Below are positions 21,235 to 36,050 of a stretch of DNA of 64,000 nucleotides, one piece after another (the stretch's first letter is position 1; each line of letters opens with the position of its first letter). Origin of the DNA: Podospora bellae-mahoneyi (Eukaryota > Ascomycota > Sordariomycetes > Sordariales > Podosporaceae); assembly GCF_035222275.1 (NCBI RefSeq), contig NC_085881.1, forward strand, positions 558,001 to 622,000, given 5' to 3'. A program made the position numbers and the translations under genes. The notes under the pieces were generated by a model. The model was not told the DNA's origin. It saw nothing but the letters and a program-made list of their open reading frames with translations, and made no database searches.

Positions 21235-23290
21235 CTTGACGGTTTGTGTGAGTTGTTTTTGTGGTTGGGGACGAGAAGATGGATGAGTTGTTGAGAAGGC
21301 GAGCTGAGTGTTATCAAGCTGGCGAGATGTTTGTTTGCTGTAGTGGAAGGTGATGTCTGGTGTAAAAAAAACTTCCAGAAAGAAGTGGATGCAAAGACAA
21401 AGGTTGTTGGTTTGTCCTGGATGGTTGCAGCGAGATGGTAAGGCGGGGATTTAAAGAGGTGGCTTCCTGGTCGGCGCGGAAGGCGATGGGCGGCCGTCGA
21501 ACCGCAGTGACTCGAGCGGCGAGAGTGGTCCGCACCCAGCAGCCCCGCGCCACAGGGAGGCTGTGGGCCCGACCAGCCCAGGCACGCAGGGATCCACCGG
21601 CCCGGCAACTGGTGGAGGGCATGCCCATTTGGGGATTCTGCAACTTCAACACCACCACTCGGCCGCGATATCCATATGGCCTTCCGTCCCTGACATAATT
21701 CTTACTTTGGTCTGAATTTGGTCCTTTGATATTCTAGGGGACCTGTGGCGGTTCAAGGTTTCAAGGGGCACCTACCAAACGACGCTTTGGCCTGCATCCT
21801 CCACCAACGCCATGTGGCGGCCATGGCTGACAAAGCTCCAGGTCTTTTGACCATAGACAGCCCAGATGGCAACTGGTGCCGATTTTACTTTAGTCACAGA
21901 GATACCCAATGCTTCAGGACCTGCCTTCACTATAACTGTTCCCCCAATTTCCGATAGGTTGGTTTGGTCTGATTCCAACATTCCGGGATTTGGACAACGC
22001 CGGTCTTGGCAAACCTGTTCGCATATCTTGCTGATGCAGGCTCCCGAATGGCCAGCTAGGGTCGCCGGAGTTACTTGAGAACACCTGTGTCCGATATCAG
22101 TTGCTTCGCATCCTAAAGCAGTACTGGTAGAACAAAACCTGCCGGGTGCCTCGCCGAGCAACACTCCTGAGGATATGCTCGTTGACTACGAAGGAGTTGT
22201 GCCAGGCAAAACCTCGTTTTGGTGGTTGAAGCAAACTGGCCGCTCTTCGCGGTTTCCATATCCATCCGAGATAATTACCATCATGCAATGAGCACGCTGA
22301 GGAGGTACCTGGTGGCACAGACCTCAAGCTTGTTTTCAGGCATGAGTAATGGCCGTCGACTCCACGTTTCATGGTCAGATAGGGTTGGCTGAACCATGGC
22401 AGCTTACTCACGGCACCATACTGACACTAGGGAATGATTCCTCGTCTCGATATTCACCTATGGTTTGTTGAAAGATGAACAAATTCGGACTATTGTTATT
22501 CAAACGAAACATGTACCGTAAAACAAACTGATGAGGGGGTCTCCGGAGTTCAGTCGGGGTTGTCGGACACCTTTAACCAAACAGAAAGTGACACAAATAT
22601 ATGTCTATGTCAATGCTGGAATTCTACTATCTCGGTCCCGCGCTGGCGGATCCGAGTAACAGTAACTTAACATCCCAATAAATAGGTCAATTCCAAATAC
22701 CCCGTTACATAGTTGGTGGGATTGTTGGTGACACCTACCTATATATGGAAAGATAAGTTTGTGGGGTTGCCCAATCATGACAAATAAGTTATACCCCGCG
22801 CCAAAAGCTGCCATTGACAAGACAGGAAACCACAACGTTTTGTCGAATTGGTCTTTGTGAGTCCGATCCTCGCGGCAGGTCTACTCGGATGAGAAGCTCT
22901 CACAGGAAACAAGGAGTTTTTCCAGTGCTTCCAAATTCCCCATTATTACCCGATCCGGGGGAACGGGAGATACAGGTATTTGGAAAACAACCCTGTGATA
23001 GTACCTTATCTCACTGTTGTCTGGGTCTGCCGATCCGCCAGCGGCGCTTGGGACTGTCTCTTGTGTCCCGTCAGGAACTTGAACCGGCCCAGGAGCTTAT
23101 TCACATTGTGCATTCGGGACGGTGGGTGAGTTGGTGCTCGTTTGAGTATTTAAAGACGTTGATCGTCCCCTCTTTGTTGAACTTGCTCTCCATCTTTCAT
23201 CTCACAACATCCAGTCTCATCAAACTTTGCTTGACTTTTTACCTTATCTTTCACTTGTATATCTTCACTTGACCATATACTCAGCTCAAC
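21235..23290. other. Divergent intergenic region, Mbf1 / GFA enzyme
   Basis: About 2.05 kb. The right-hand end (23160-23280) is pyrimidine-rich and is probably the 5' UTR of the GFA gene. ORFs here (up to 152 codons) overlap in conflicting frames and have no recognised family. I see nothing else definable. Confidence 0.5.
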
Positions 23291-23877
23291 ATGCCTCTCT
23301 CCGGACACTGCCTTTGCAAAGCCGTCACCTACAAGGTCGACATTGACGCCCCTCTCCTCACTGGCTATGACCACTGTGATGATTGCCAGCGTCAATCGGG
23401 CTCTACCTACTGTAAGATTATCCCATCATTATTCCTACGTCACTGCCCGGACTTGTGGTGCTACCCCGCTTCGGACCTGGCTCCAACCCCACCACCGTTT
23501 CGATCTTATCAGATCGCTAACAAATTCGATGTAACAGCCCTTGTAGTCGTGGTTCCCAAGGACAAGCTTGAAGTCAAGGGACCCGTCAAGAAGTGGAAGG
23601 GCACTGCCGACTCCGGGAATGCTGTCTGGCGTTGGTTCTGCGAGGAATGCGGCTCTCCCATTGCTCACGACCCCGATGCCGCTCCCGAGATCATTGCCCT
23701 CAAGGGTGGTAGCTTGGATACCGAGCTCAAGAAGGACTTGAAGCCTGTGAGTTATTAGTCAATCTAAGCAAGAACTGGAAGCTAACAGAAGCATAGGACA
23801 CCGAGATCTGGACTGCCAGCAAGCTTCCCTTCTGCCAGGAGCACCTGGCGAAGCCTTTCGTGCACATGCCCCAGTAA
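23291..23877 (+). CDS. GFA/CENP-V domain zinc protein (glutathione-dependent formaldehyde-activating-like)
   Basis: Exons 23291-23411, 23538-23746 and 23797-23877 give 136 aa, a normal length for a single GFA domain. Zinc ligands expected for the family are all present: C7 and C9 (HCLCKAVTY), C29 and C32 (DHCDDCQRQSG), C75 and C78 (WFCEECGSPI). Known: the fold binds zinc and, in the founding enzyme, glutathione; many fungal paralogues have no known substrate, so formaldehyde activation is not implied. The first intron (126 nt) is stop-free and a multiple of three, so an isoform with 42 extra residues is possible. The spliced form matches the family better, with GSTYS running into a VVVVP strand. 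Confidence 0.9.
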
Positions 23878-24776
23878 ATACTTGCTATCTTTTCTAGTCA
23901 TTGATTGATCTGGCATAGCGTTCGCATAGCAAACTGGGAGGATAGGTACTAGCATATGAAGGGGCTGAGAAGGCTGATTAAATGAATCAACTCAACTTTA
24001 TATAGCGATGGCGAACCAGACGAAAACAAGAAGGAATCCAAAAGCAAGGCCGTGTCCAAGACCCCAGCGAATACGGGAACCAAGATCTCCAAACCAGTAA
24101 AATGGAAGATACCTACCCCGGCGAAGACAGCTACAAGTAAGAATAAGTCCACGACGCAAGCGTCCACAAGTAAGACCAAGCCCGCTAATAAAACCAAGAC
24201 CACGGCGGCGAGTAAAGTATCCGGCAGTAAGGTAGCCAAGGAGGATGTCACTGGGATAAGACGGAGTCCACGTTGTAGACCCCATGGCGGAGATCCATTC
24301 CCGAAGAGTCCCATGCCAGAATGGGTTTGACGAGATGGGCCGTTGTTTGGTCCGCCATCAAAACGAAGTCGAGGTAGGTGAATGCTGTAAAACCACCGCA
24401 TACATACTCCCTGTTTTACTGCCGAGGAAGTCTCCATCTCCAGGTCCATCTATTGGGGCTACCGACCTGTAGGTTGACTCAACATCGCTTGAAACTGAAC
24501 CGTCGCGGACCAAGAACGTCGTGTAACAGTAAAAAAACAGAAGTAGGTATCACACCGGGCCAGCAAATAGCAAGTCCAAATTTCCACCCTCGTACAACTC
24601 CGTTCCTAGAGCCAAGCTGACATAGCAGCGGTAGAAAAAGTCATTCAGGAGTTTCAGGAGTCAAGGTTCGAAACACTGTATCTACTATCAAAACGCCAGC
24701 TAGGCAGCAAAAGACACAAAAAACAATCCCATTCAACTACATACAACATGAGATTATAATTACTCTTTCATGTTAC
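23878..24776. other. Intergenic region with a Lys/Thr/Ser-rich open frame
   Basis: The gap lies between converging genes. A frame open from 23986 to the TGA at 24328-24330 (+) has no ATG but encodes a biased stretch with repeated K-T-x-A, SKTK and KTKT motifs ending in RRSPR, like a disordered nuclear protein tail. It could be an exon of an unseen gene, a decayed gene, or chance. No family is recognised. Confidence 0.3.
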
Positions 24777-26467
24777 TCACCTTCCATAACCCCCCTGAAA
24801 CCAACTCCTCCCACCTTGTCCCCCTTGCTGTCCCTCACCACCCTGGCCCTGTGGCCTCTCATCAGGAGTATAAAATCTCTCATCCGCCAGACTCATCGGG
24901 CTCAACTGCCCAGGATCACTCCCATAAAGCTCAAACCTCGCACTATCACTCCTCTGAACTCCCCCCCCTTGCCCAACATCACTCTCCGTAACCCCGCTCA
25001 CACTCCCAATCCCCGTCCCCCCCGTAGCCGTCGTCGCCTGCCTCCTAACACCCCCCTCGGCAATCTCCACAGGCCGCTGTATCTCCCCGGGATCATTAGG
25101 CATAACCGGCACCCCCTGCCCCGTAAAATTCGCCGACGGCGGCGGAATAGGTGACATCATATTCGGAAAGTAAGCCTGCTGGTCAACCCCCGGTGTCGTG
25201 CTCGCCGACTGAGGATTAGGACTCCCAACATACCCACCACCACCACCGTTGGGGTAATAACCCCCAAGATTATCCGGCGGCGACGGATCAGAATACGGCC
25301 CTGGCCGCGCCTCAGGACCGGTGTACTCCTGCGTCCCAAACGGTACCCGTCCACTCTGCACCTCCGACGCCACTGGCCCTCCACGGCCGTCTTCCGTCCC
25401 GCCAATGAATCGGGGAACTCCAGAAGCGGAAGTGGCAGTCCCAGCTTGGGTGCGGCCTTTGCGTCTGCGGTGCCAGTACCATGTTGCTGCACCTATTAGG
25501 ATTCCGGCTGCAATGACGACGCCTACCGCTATGCCGGCTTTGGCGCCGACGGAGAGGTCGTTCGAGACGTTTGCCTCGTTGCGGTCGATGGAAGATATGT
25601 CGCTTCCTGTCGGGATGACGGTCGTCATGGCACACACCGGAGAGCCGTCAGACTGGGAACAGGCGAGGGTGTTGGGGCAGCAGCCGCCTCCTAGACTGCT
25701 GGCGCAGGTTATTTGCCCTTGGGTGCAGCCTGATGGGACGGGGGTTAGTAAAGGGGGGGTGGAGGGGGCAATGGTGTTGAGGCATAGGGAAGAAGTGCCG
25801 CAGGTTTGGCCGTGGCGGCAGCAGGCGCCGCCAAAGTCTAGGGGACAGCCGTAGTAGGAGATTTGAGGGCAGCGGCGGGGGCAGCAGGCGGAGGAGGTGG
25901 TGGTTACGGGGGTGTTGGAGCTGGTGCGGGTGACGGTGACCAGGCATTGGTACTTGTCTGCTGCGCAGGGGGAGTCACAGGTCGAGCCGATGCGGCAGCA
26001 GGCGGCTTCGGAGGGGTTGGTGCTGTTGATGATGCAGCTGTTTGGATGTTAGTATATGAGCCGGTGTGTGTAACTGTGGCTCCATGACGCCGGACAGGCG
26101 CATAGATCCTTTAAAGACCTTTGAACTTTAGGGGAGGACCTACTATTGATTATTCGGACAACAGAATCGTTCTCCTGGAGGCCCCAGCTCGCCGCCTGTG
26201 ATATTGTCAGTGATAATGCTTGAGAGAAGACGATGAGAACTTACATGGATGCATATCATCTTGAGGGCACCCAACCTGCCTCTTCTCCATTGGAAATCCC
26301 GGTATGGCATAGAAGGCTCGCGGCATCAAGTATCCCTCATGTGGAGGGGATGTTTCGATCGCGGCAAAGCGCTCATGGCTGCTGGTGGTGGACGGAACAG
26401 CAGCGCAGACGTCCCGGACAACGAACAGAGCCGCAATGAGTGCCCGCGCAATTATTGAGGTAACCAT
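24777..26467 (-). CDS. Cysteine-rich single-pass membrane protein with probable Kex2-processed ectodomain
   Basis: Exons 26467-26245, 26195-26144 and 26037-24777 give 511 aa. A signal peptide covers about 1-23. A propeptide-like segment ends in Lys62-Arg63 (PMEKRQVGC), a typical Kex2 site. The ectodomain (64-255) carries five CC-containing motifs (FCCPNNQYC, ACCRIGSTC, ACCPRRC, ACCRHGQTC, GCCPNTLAC). A transmembrane helix spans about 257-279 and is followed by the stop-transfer HRRRK. The last 225 residues form a Gly/Pro/Ser/Gln-rich cytoplasmic tail. Known: G-G-x-C-C-P-x(4)-C motifs occur in fungal surface proteins. Function is not known; a wall-sensing or ligand-binding receptor is an inference. 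Both introns have consensus ends, the second with TACTAAC before CAG. Confidence 0.75.
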
Positions 26468-27838
26468 CGTGAGAAGGCGCGCAAAGTAAACTCAGGCTAA
26501 TTAGATGAGAAAGTAAGGCACCGAGACGATGACTGAGAACATCGCCACCATCAACAACAACGCCGCCGAGGATGGAGAATGGGGTGAAAGAGCAAAAACT
26601 CGAGATGTCAATTCGATAGTTCCATGGTGGTGTAGTCGATGGAAAATCCAACCCGGCCTGGTTTACGAATACATATGCATGTCAGCAGCGCAGCACTTCC
26701 CAAACCCTTCTCGTAGTTCCCGATCGAGCTGTTTGGTGTGAACACCCCCCATGGAAATAAGGACCCAGATCACCGGCCGGAATTCTTTAATGCCCGTGGA
26801 CAGGGGTCATGGAGGGGTCTTGAGCGCGATGGAGCTGTCATTGCTACCCTTCCTCCTCCAGATGAAGATGGTGGCTGTGGGTTGGCCGGCCGCAGTCACT
26901 CCCAGTTGAAGAGCCAATAGTGGCAGAGGATGCACGCCTCCCGTCTTTTGCCCTCCAACCTGGATAGATGGCAATCTCTAAGATGGATTTCCGTAAGGCG
27001 GTGCTCGGTAAAGGAATTGTAAATGCAGAAGGAGGAGGCCAACGGCTGCTGGTTTTCACATGCTAGTTTGTTGGTGTTGGTGAAAGCGCCAAGGGTTACT
27101 TCAAGAATTTCAGCAAAGTTGAGCTTCCGACGGGGATCTCCAAGCGTGGTGTATGGTTCGCTGGTACAAGGTAAGAGCATGTGAGAGCTCACACCTCACC
27201 TCAGACGAACCATAGGTAACCCAAGTCGAAAAAGGGTCCTATTTGTGAGAGCATCTTGGCGGGGCTCTAGGATGATTAGAGAGATAATGGGGGTCGTGGT
27301 TGTTCGAATCCCATGGACGAGAGTGGTCACTGTAAAGATGTTATGTCGTTATTCTCATCCAACCACCCATTCCTGCCTCGTCTCTCGGCGTAAGAACGCA
27401 CCGAGTGGCCGTGAAATCCATCATGAAATCAACGACATCACTGATCTCCAGATATGAATTAAGGTTCTGGGGCACCCCAAGGGCACGGTGCTGTCAAAAT
27501 ATAGTGCGGGCCCCCAGCGGGGTACCCCAGCGCCAGCAGCTGGCGATTGCTATACCGCATAGGACGACCCCGTTAAGTGCGATTTCGGCGTGGCTGCCCC
27601 GCGCACTAGGGCCAGATACCGACAAACTGAGCCGGGGAACCCCTCCGCCGCCCACCCCCCGTCCCAGCATCAACACCGCACATCCAGCCAACGACGGGCG
27701 TCTTCAAAGGGGTCACTGCAACAAAGTTGAATGCCGCACTGCCGCAGCTTGACGTAGTGGGCTCCTTTTCCACATACTCCACCCACACAACCGAAACTCG
27801 ATAAACCGATTACCCATTCCACGATAGCCGTCGCCAGC
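26468..27838. other. Divergent intergenic region, cysteine-rich protein / Snf1
   Basis: About 1.37 kb. The last 250 bp before Snf1 are C-rich and probably 5' leader. A TTCGAATCCC near 27304 resembles a tRNA B box but has no matching cloverleaf. Nothing else is recognised. Confidence 0.5.
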
Positions 27839-30271
<2,433 letters not shown>

Positions 30272-30878
30272 TTATTGCATATTAATAGAATTCTGATATT
30301 TCCGCGGATGGAAAAGATCAACATTATTTCTTCCGTTTCTCTTTGTTTTGCTGTGCATTTGCTGAGAAGGGTTGCTGTTTGTCTGTTGCTTTGTGGAATC
30401 CCCATCACTTGACGGCTGGGGTTGGAGGACGAATTGTATCATTCCAGTTAGCTGGATTTGTGTGTTTGATACCTGTCTGTAGTCGAAATCGGGGCTGTGG
30501 CCCCCTATCTGTATCATCGACATGCAATGCCGGTAAGGCCGCACCCGCCTCATAGGCAAGCATGTTGAGGTGGACCCATGGGGGCACAGGCTGCTGTTTT
30601 AGCTTCACAGCATGTGTTGTGTGAAGGAGCCTCTTCAATCATCTCCAATTACGGCTCTTACAACTCGTGGCCCTGTCATATGGAAAGCGAACCGACGAAT
30701 CGGATGTCACCATGTTAATCTATCCTGTACTTCACACAAGAGCTGAAGCACTACTACCCGTCTCCATAAGGATGATCTGCTCTAGGAGGAAGGATACTTA
30801 TACCGTGCACCCTCGTAAGGCTGGCCATTCTGGCATGAGCCATGATCCAGGCTGACTTCAGCACAATGAGCTGTAACA
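30272..30878. other. Intergenic region between Snf1 and the DUF3176 gene
   Basis: About 0.6 kb between tandem genes, holding the 3' UTR of Snf1 and the promoter of the next gene. No special feature is seen. Confidence 0.5.
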
Positions 30879-33121
30879 ATGGCAACCAACTCACCACGAT
30901 ATGACGGACACCAATACGCACAGGTCTCAGGACCACCGTCGCCGCAAACCACGGCGACAGGAGGGCGCGTTTCCATGGAGCCGCCGTCAGTGCTCCTTTC
31001 ACCACCGAGTCGTTATGCCAGTCCAGTATCACCTTTCCCCCAGACCGAACACCACAAGAAGTCGAGCAATATCACATTCGTTCCCATCGTCGATGCGGAC
31101 GAAGATCCGCAATATGGCCACACGCCAAAGAGAAAACCAGTCACTCGGACTTGGTCGGCAATTGGCAACTGGTGGCCTGAGATCGCCAGCTCCTTGCTCA
31201 GTCTCTTGTGTATCCCGGCCCTCGTTATCCTCTTACGCAGCTATGATGACCGCCCGCTCTCAGAGTGGCACCTCACTATCACACTCAACACCGTGATTGC
31301 TTTCATATCCACCATCTGCCGAATGTCCTTCATTTATCCTCTGGTACAGGCCCTTGCTCAGCAGAGATGGAACTGGTTCAAAAGCCCTAGGTCGCTAGAC
31401 GATTTTCGTGTATTTGACGAGGCCTCTAGGGGGCCATGGGGCAGTTTGTTGTTGATGATTAGAATGAAGGGGAGGTAAGCAATCATGATTTCACCACGCA
31501 TGATTGAATGGTGCTGGATATTGACAATATTTATATGAAGGCCGCTGGGAATTGTCAGCTGTCTCGTCCTCATCACAAGCATCGCTACCTCGACTCTCAC
31601 TCAGTCTGTCGTCACTTACCCAAGTCGCATGGTGCCTGTCATGGGCAAAGACATGGCTGTTGCGAAAAAAGTTGACGAGTTCTACTATGTCTCAGGCAAC
31701 CGCGCTAGTAAGTAGGATGCCACTGTTGAGACAGCGTAACTCAGCTAACATGTAGCCAAGATGGGCGCTTGTTTCCCCTTCAGCAAGCCCTACGAAGCAG
31801 CGGTTCTACCACACCCACACAACTTGTGCCCTATCTACCACCCACCTGTCGAACTTCCGAGTGCACATGGCCCGAATTCGACACCATGGCAGTTTGTGTA
31901 AACATGACCAGTGCGTGCGGAGTACAACCCCTAGCAGAAATTCCCAGGCTAATCACTGCAGGCAGATGTCACAAGCCTCCTCACCTACGACGACCTAATC
32001 CCAGGAACATCCGAGTGGCACAGAGGCGGCAGACCAAGAACAAACGTCAGCCTACCCAACGGAGTCAGCTTCCAGCCCTACCCCTACAGAAAAGCCGGTC
32101 GACAGATCGGTCTCGATGTTGGCATCGAAGCAGGTCTCACCTCCAACTGGTCAGAGCCGCAGCGAAAACAGGAGATTGCATCCCTCTCCTTCAACGGAAC
32201 AGAAGGCCAGAAAGCCGAGCTGACGAGCGTTTTCCTCTTGTATTCTGATCCCATCCGGGCGACAGAGGTGATGTTTCACTACTGCGTCAGCAGATACAAC
32301 ATGTCAATATCGGAAAACGTGCCCAAGATCCAGCTTTTGGAGTCTAGTACAAAGGTCGAGTATCACGATGCTGAACACTCTCACATGTACAAAACTCTTG
32401 TCAATCCTCAAAACTCGAGTGTGACGTACAAATTCGGGTCGACGTCTAATCACTTTCTTACTGGGATGCTGAGGGATTTTTTCGTGGAGAATTCCACTGA
32501 TAGATCGATGATGGGGACGATGAGGGATATGTTTTCTGTGTTGCTGTATCAGCTCCCTTTTTCGAAGGAGAACGACGATAGAGAGGAGAGGGATGAGCAG
32601 GGGTTGGATGATTTTAGGTATGATGTTGTTAGGAATATGTCGTTGAATGTGGCTATAAGGTTGACCAATGTGTATGTTTTTCCCTCCCCTCACTATTCCC
32701 CCCTTTGATCGGCTGGCTGATTTGTACGGATGGCAGTATGTTTGACAGCACGACGCAAGCTGTTTCCAGTCTGGTCAGTGGCACGGCTTGGCAGGAGGAG
32801 AGGTATATCTCTGTTCGGTGGGAGTGGCTTTCTCTTGTGGCGGCGCAGATTGGGTTGGCGCTGGTGGTTTTGGTGTTGGTCATGGTTCAAACTGCGAGGT
32901 TGGGGGTGCCGGTGGTGAAGAGCGATATTTTGCCGGCGTTTTTTGCTGTTGGGTTGGCGGAGAGCGCGGAAGCTGAGAGGGGGCGGGTGAGTGATGTTGG
33001 GTTTTCTCCAGAGGTGAAGAAGAACGGGGCGAAGCCGGAGGAGAGCTTTGCTTTGATGGGAGAGCTGCAGAAGACGCAGAAGGGGAAGTGGGTTTTGGAG
33101 GGCTTGTATAGGAGGAGGTGA
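30879..33121 (+). CDS. DUF3176 multi-pass membrane protein
   Basis: Exons 30879-31474, 31541-31707, about 31788-31910, 31966-32671 and 32737-33121; roughly 658 aa. The exon 2/3 junction is uncertain: a 31711/31756 pairing also keeps frame but leaves a 44-nt intron. A Pro/Ser-rich cytoplasmic N-terminus is followed by two TM helices (SSLLSLLCIPALVILL, then a TVIAFISTICRMSFIYP segment), the family's LAQQRWNWFKSPRSLDDF motif, a third TM, an extracellular Cys/Asn-rich domain (PTCRTSECTWPEF, several N-x-S/T sites) and a last TM (LVVLVLVMVQTARLG). Known: DUF3176 proteins are common in Pezizomycotina and lack a function. A decayed tandem copy follows 650 bp downstream. Confidence 0.85.
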
Positions 33122-33775
33122 TCTTGGGAGTAATAGGGAGAAGTAATGATAGGTATGGGGGAGCCTTTTTGGAGCTACCCTGATGGTTACCTACCTACCG
33201 AGTTGATATGCCTTGAGGCTTGTTGACCGTCTTTCAAGACCTATTTCACATGTGATGAGGCCCAGAAAGACGATTGGAAGAATCTGCTTTGAAGACCTTT
33301 CGGTAACTTCAAGTAGGCTCCTGTATAGTGTCTAAGGTATTTCAACCTCACTGTTACCTAGTATAAAATTGATTGGACAATGGGACAAAGGACTTCGAGC
33401 CAAAGTCTGGCAGTCGAAGAGAGATGAATGAACCGACCAGTGAACCCACAGACGGCTGCGAACTTCTAATATACATAGCCGGATTATGGAAGTGCCTTAC
33501 TTTATTTTCCGTCTTTTATCTCATACTCAGGCAATATCAAATGTGGCTGATTGTACCTCCTGTTGAGTCACGCCGTTCCACAAACTGAAGATATATTTAC
33601 GTCGGGGACGTACTTCGCCATCAAGCCGTGAAGTTGTATATCATCACGGATTGGTAAGTAGGTACGCCGGCGTCTTCAGACGTGATGATGTCTCCCAACC
33701 AAGACACCACGGCACTTAAAAACTCCCTCGGGGCAATTTTATGGAAACCTGTCAACCTGCAGCACAGCTACCAAT
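33122..33775. other. Spacer between the tandem DUF3176 copies
   Basis: About 650 bp. It contains a degenerate 21-bp-period array at 33209-33271 (listed separately) and short TACCTA/GTAGGTA motifs. No gene is seen. Confidence 0.5.
33209..33271 (+). repeat. Degenerate 21-bp tandem array, copy A
   Basis: Three consecutive 21-bp units (33209-33229, 33230-33250, 33251-33271) match the consensus TCTTTTGAGGCCTATTAACT+A (21 nt) at about 12-15 of 21 positions. This is weaker than the array at 53768-53851 but keeps the same spacing. It lies downstream of the DUF3176 gene. Confidence 0.35.
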
Positions 33776-35764
33776 ATGGCACAAAACACTACACCTCATG
33801 AAAGCCCCAATATCGACATGATTCATCACGCTTCACTACGGTTGCTAGGCACGATGCTGCCTGGCCCGATCGAAGCCTCGTCCAGGGTTTTCCTTCCAGC
33901 CAGTCCACATAACAGTCCAGCAACGGTTACATTGTCCGCAAAAAGACCTGTTTCTAAACTCCGGACAGCAGTCATTAATTGGGGGCAGGAACTGGCTAGC
34001 ATTGCTTTTAGTCTTTGCCTGTGGCTTCCAATAATCATCGGTATATTGCACGTTTATGATGGGCGCCCTCTGGCGGACTGGCCGCTTCCAATCACACTCA
34101 ACGCCCTTATCGCTTTCATTTCAACTGCCTGTCGGACGCCTTTTATCTTCTCATTAGTGCAGGCTCTCGCTCAGCAACGGTGGGATTGGTATGAAAGCCC
34201 AAGGTCACTTGGCGATTTTAGTGTTTTTATGAGGCTTCGAGAGGAATATGGGGAAGTGTGAGACTGATGGGTACAATGAGGAAGCCTACACCAGCCTTAG
34301 AATTTGGCATTCCATAACTAACACTTCCTATACAGGCCGCTGAGAAGTATGACATGCCTTGTTTTAGTCACAAGTCTTGCGACGTCAACCATGACTTAAT
34401 CCGCCGTCACTTATCCCGTCCGTTTTATCCCTGTTAATGACGTCGAGTCTGCTGTGATTGCGAGGTGCATTGGGTCGAGAATCATGAGGGCATTGAATCC
34501 GTAAGCAACACTTCCTAAAGCGGCGGGAATAATACAGTTTTGACCTGGAATAAAGCTATAAAATTCAAGCGACTTCCCGTGAGCAGCCCTTTAACTCTGT
34601 CATCTCATAATTCGGATCACGAGTACCAATCTGTAAGACCGCAAAATGCACATGGCCCGAGTTCAGTACCATGGAGGTCTGCGGGAAAACTGCAGGTAAC
34701 GAACGGGATAAAACTCAAGCCAGTAAAACCAACCCCCGACGTCTCAGGAACCTTTACCATGGCTGCAGGGATCACTGACCCATATTGGTCTCGTTCAAGC
34801 CTCTCTTCGCTGTACTTTAATGGGACTGATGAACATAAGGTGCAAATCGCAAGTCTTTTTTGCCCTGGCAGATTTGCCGTTCTATCGCGCATACGAAGTC
34901 ATATTCTACGACTGCGTCAACCGATACCAAGTATCAGTATCTGAAAACATACCAACGACAGAACTGATTTCGTCAACCGCTCACACAAACCGTCGGTAAC
35001 GGTGGGCAGTGGTTGATCGACAAAGAAGACCCTCTTATCACATACCGGGTTTCCAAAGGCTATAGCACATTCACGTCCAAAAACCTGAACGACCTCTTCC
35101 TCCAAAGCAATGAGTTCGGACAAATGCTATGGGAGTGGTGGTCATACTATAATAATTCCAAAGACGGACAAGATTGTACAAGCCAAGAGTTGCATCTTGA
35201 CTCCGTTATCCATAAAATTTCACAGAATCTTGCTGCTGAGCTCACCAAAGAGTATGTCAGACTTTCGCTTCTCAGCTTCAAGCTTCCCAGCGCAAAAATG
35301 ATATCGACCCCTACCCACTCATCCGAGCATCTCAGCTAACAATCTAGCATCACAGCCTCCTCGATCCCAGGAGCGAGGATGTTAGCCTCGCGTTGGGAAC
35401 AGCATGGCAACAGGAGATCGAGATCTCAGTCCGTTGAGAGTGGCTTTTACTTATCGCCGCACAGGTTTATCTACCTCTCATTGTCCTCATACTGGTCATA
35501 ATCCAGACATCAGATCTCGGCCTCCCCGGGGTTAAGAGCTCCATTCTGCCTGTTTTCTTTGCTGTTGGAATGGCCGACAGAACGAAGATAGAGAATGAAC
35601 ATGGGAGAGGAGCTGCCGGATTAGCCACCTCTGGCTTGACAGACGAGGAGAAAGTCATTGGCCCGGAAAAGGAATCTAAACGGGGCAAGAAGATGGACAA
35701 AACAACACCCAAAGAAAGCTACGCCTTGCTTGGGGGGCTACAAAAGACACAGAACGGAAAATGA
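33776..35764 (+). pseudogene. Decayed tandem copy of the DUF3176 gene
   Basis: The layout and protein follow the upstream gene from start (ATG 33776) to end (LGGLQKTQNGK before the TGA at 35762-35764), including LVQALAQQRWDWYESPRSL, YFNGTDEHKVQIASLF and the last TM with ILPVFFAVGMAD. It is broken: a one-base frameshift after DFSVF (about 34228), a TAA where the intact copy has CAG in LTQSVVTYP (about 34397), and a TGA where it has TGG in VRWEWL (about 35437), plus at least one more frameshift near 34868. The two stops need only C-to-T or G-to-A changes. Where readable, the copies look roughly 50-60% alike in protein, so the duplication is not recent. Residual expression of the first exon is possible. 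Confidence 0.82.
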
Positions 35765-36050
35765 GCTCTCAGGGGTGTGTACCGGGAAGGCTGACGATAA
35801 ATGCTCCAACAGAGCTTCATCTCGATCTAATACAACCACAAATTCTAACAAGACAATCAACAAGGGATGCGAACACCAGTATAAATATATACAAAAGGCT
35901 GGACAATATATACAATGACAGGCCTTACAGCGCAGCACACATGGAGGATTGATATTAACGAAAGTGAAACATCACGTCTCAGCCTCAAACATTTCTTCTG
36001 GGAGATCTATTACTCGTTGCCTTGTCCAGCAAGTTCGACTCTATCCTGCC

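Noticed and set aside
25730-25770. Possible intron in the cysteine-rich protein (TACTAAC followed by CAG)
   Set aside because: There is no GT donor at a useful distance upstream, and the exon reads through in frame with the CC motif pattern intact.
27296-27325. Possible tRNA B box (GTTCGAATCCC)
   Set aside because: The bases around it do not form a T-arm and no A box or acceptor stem pairs with it.
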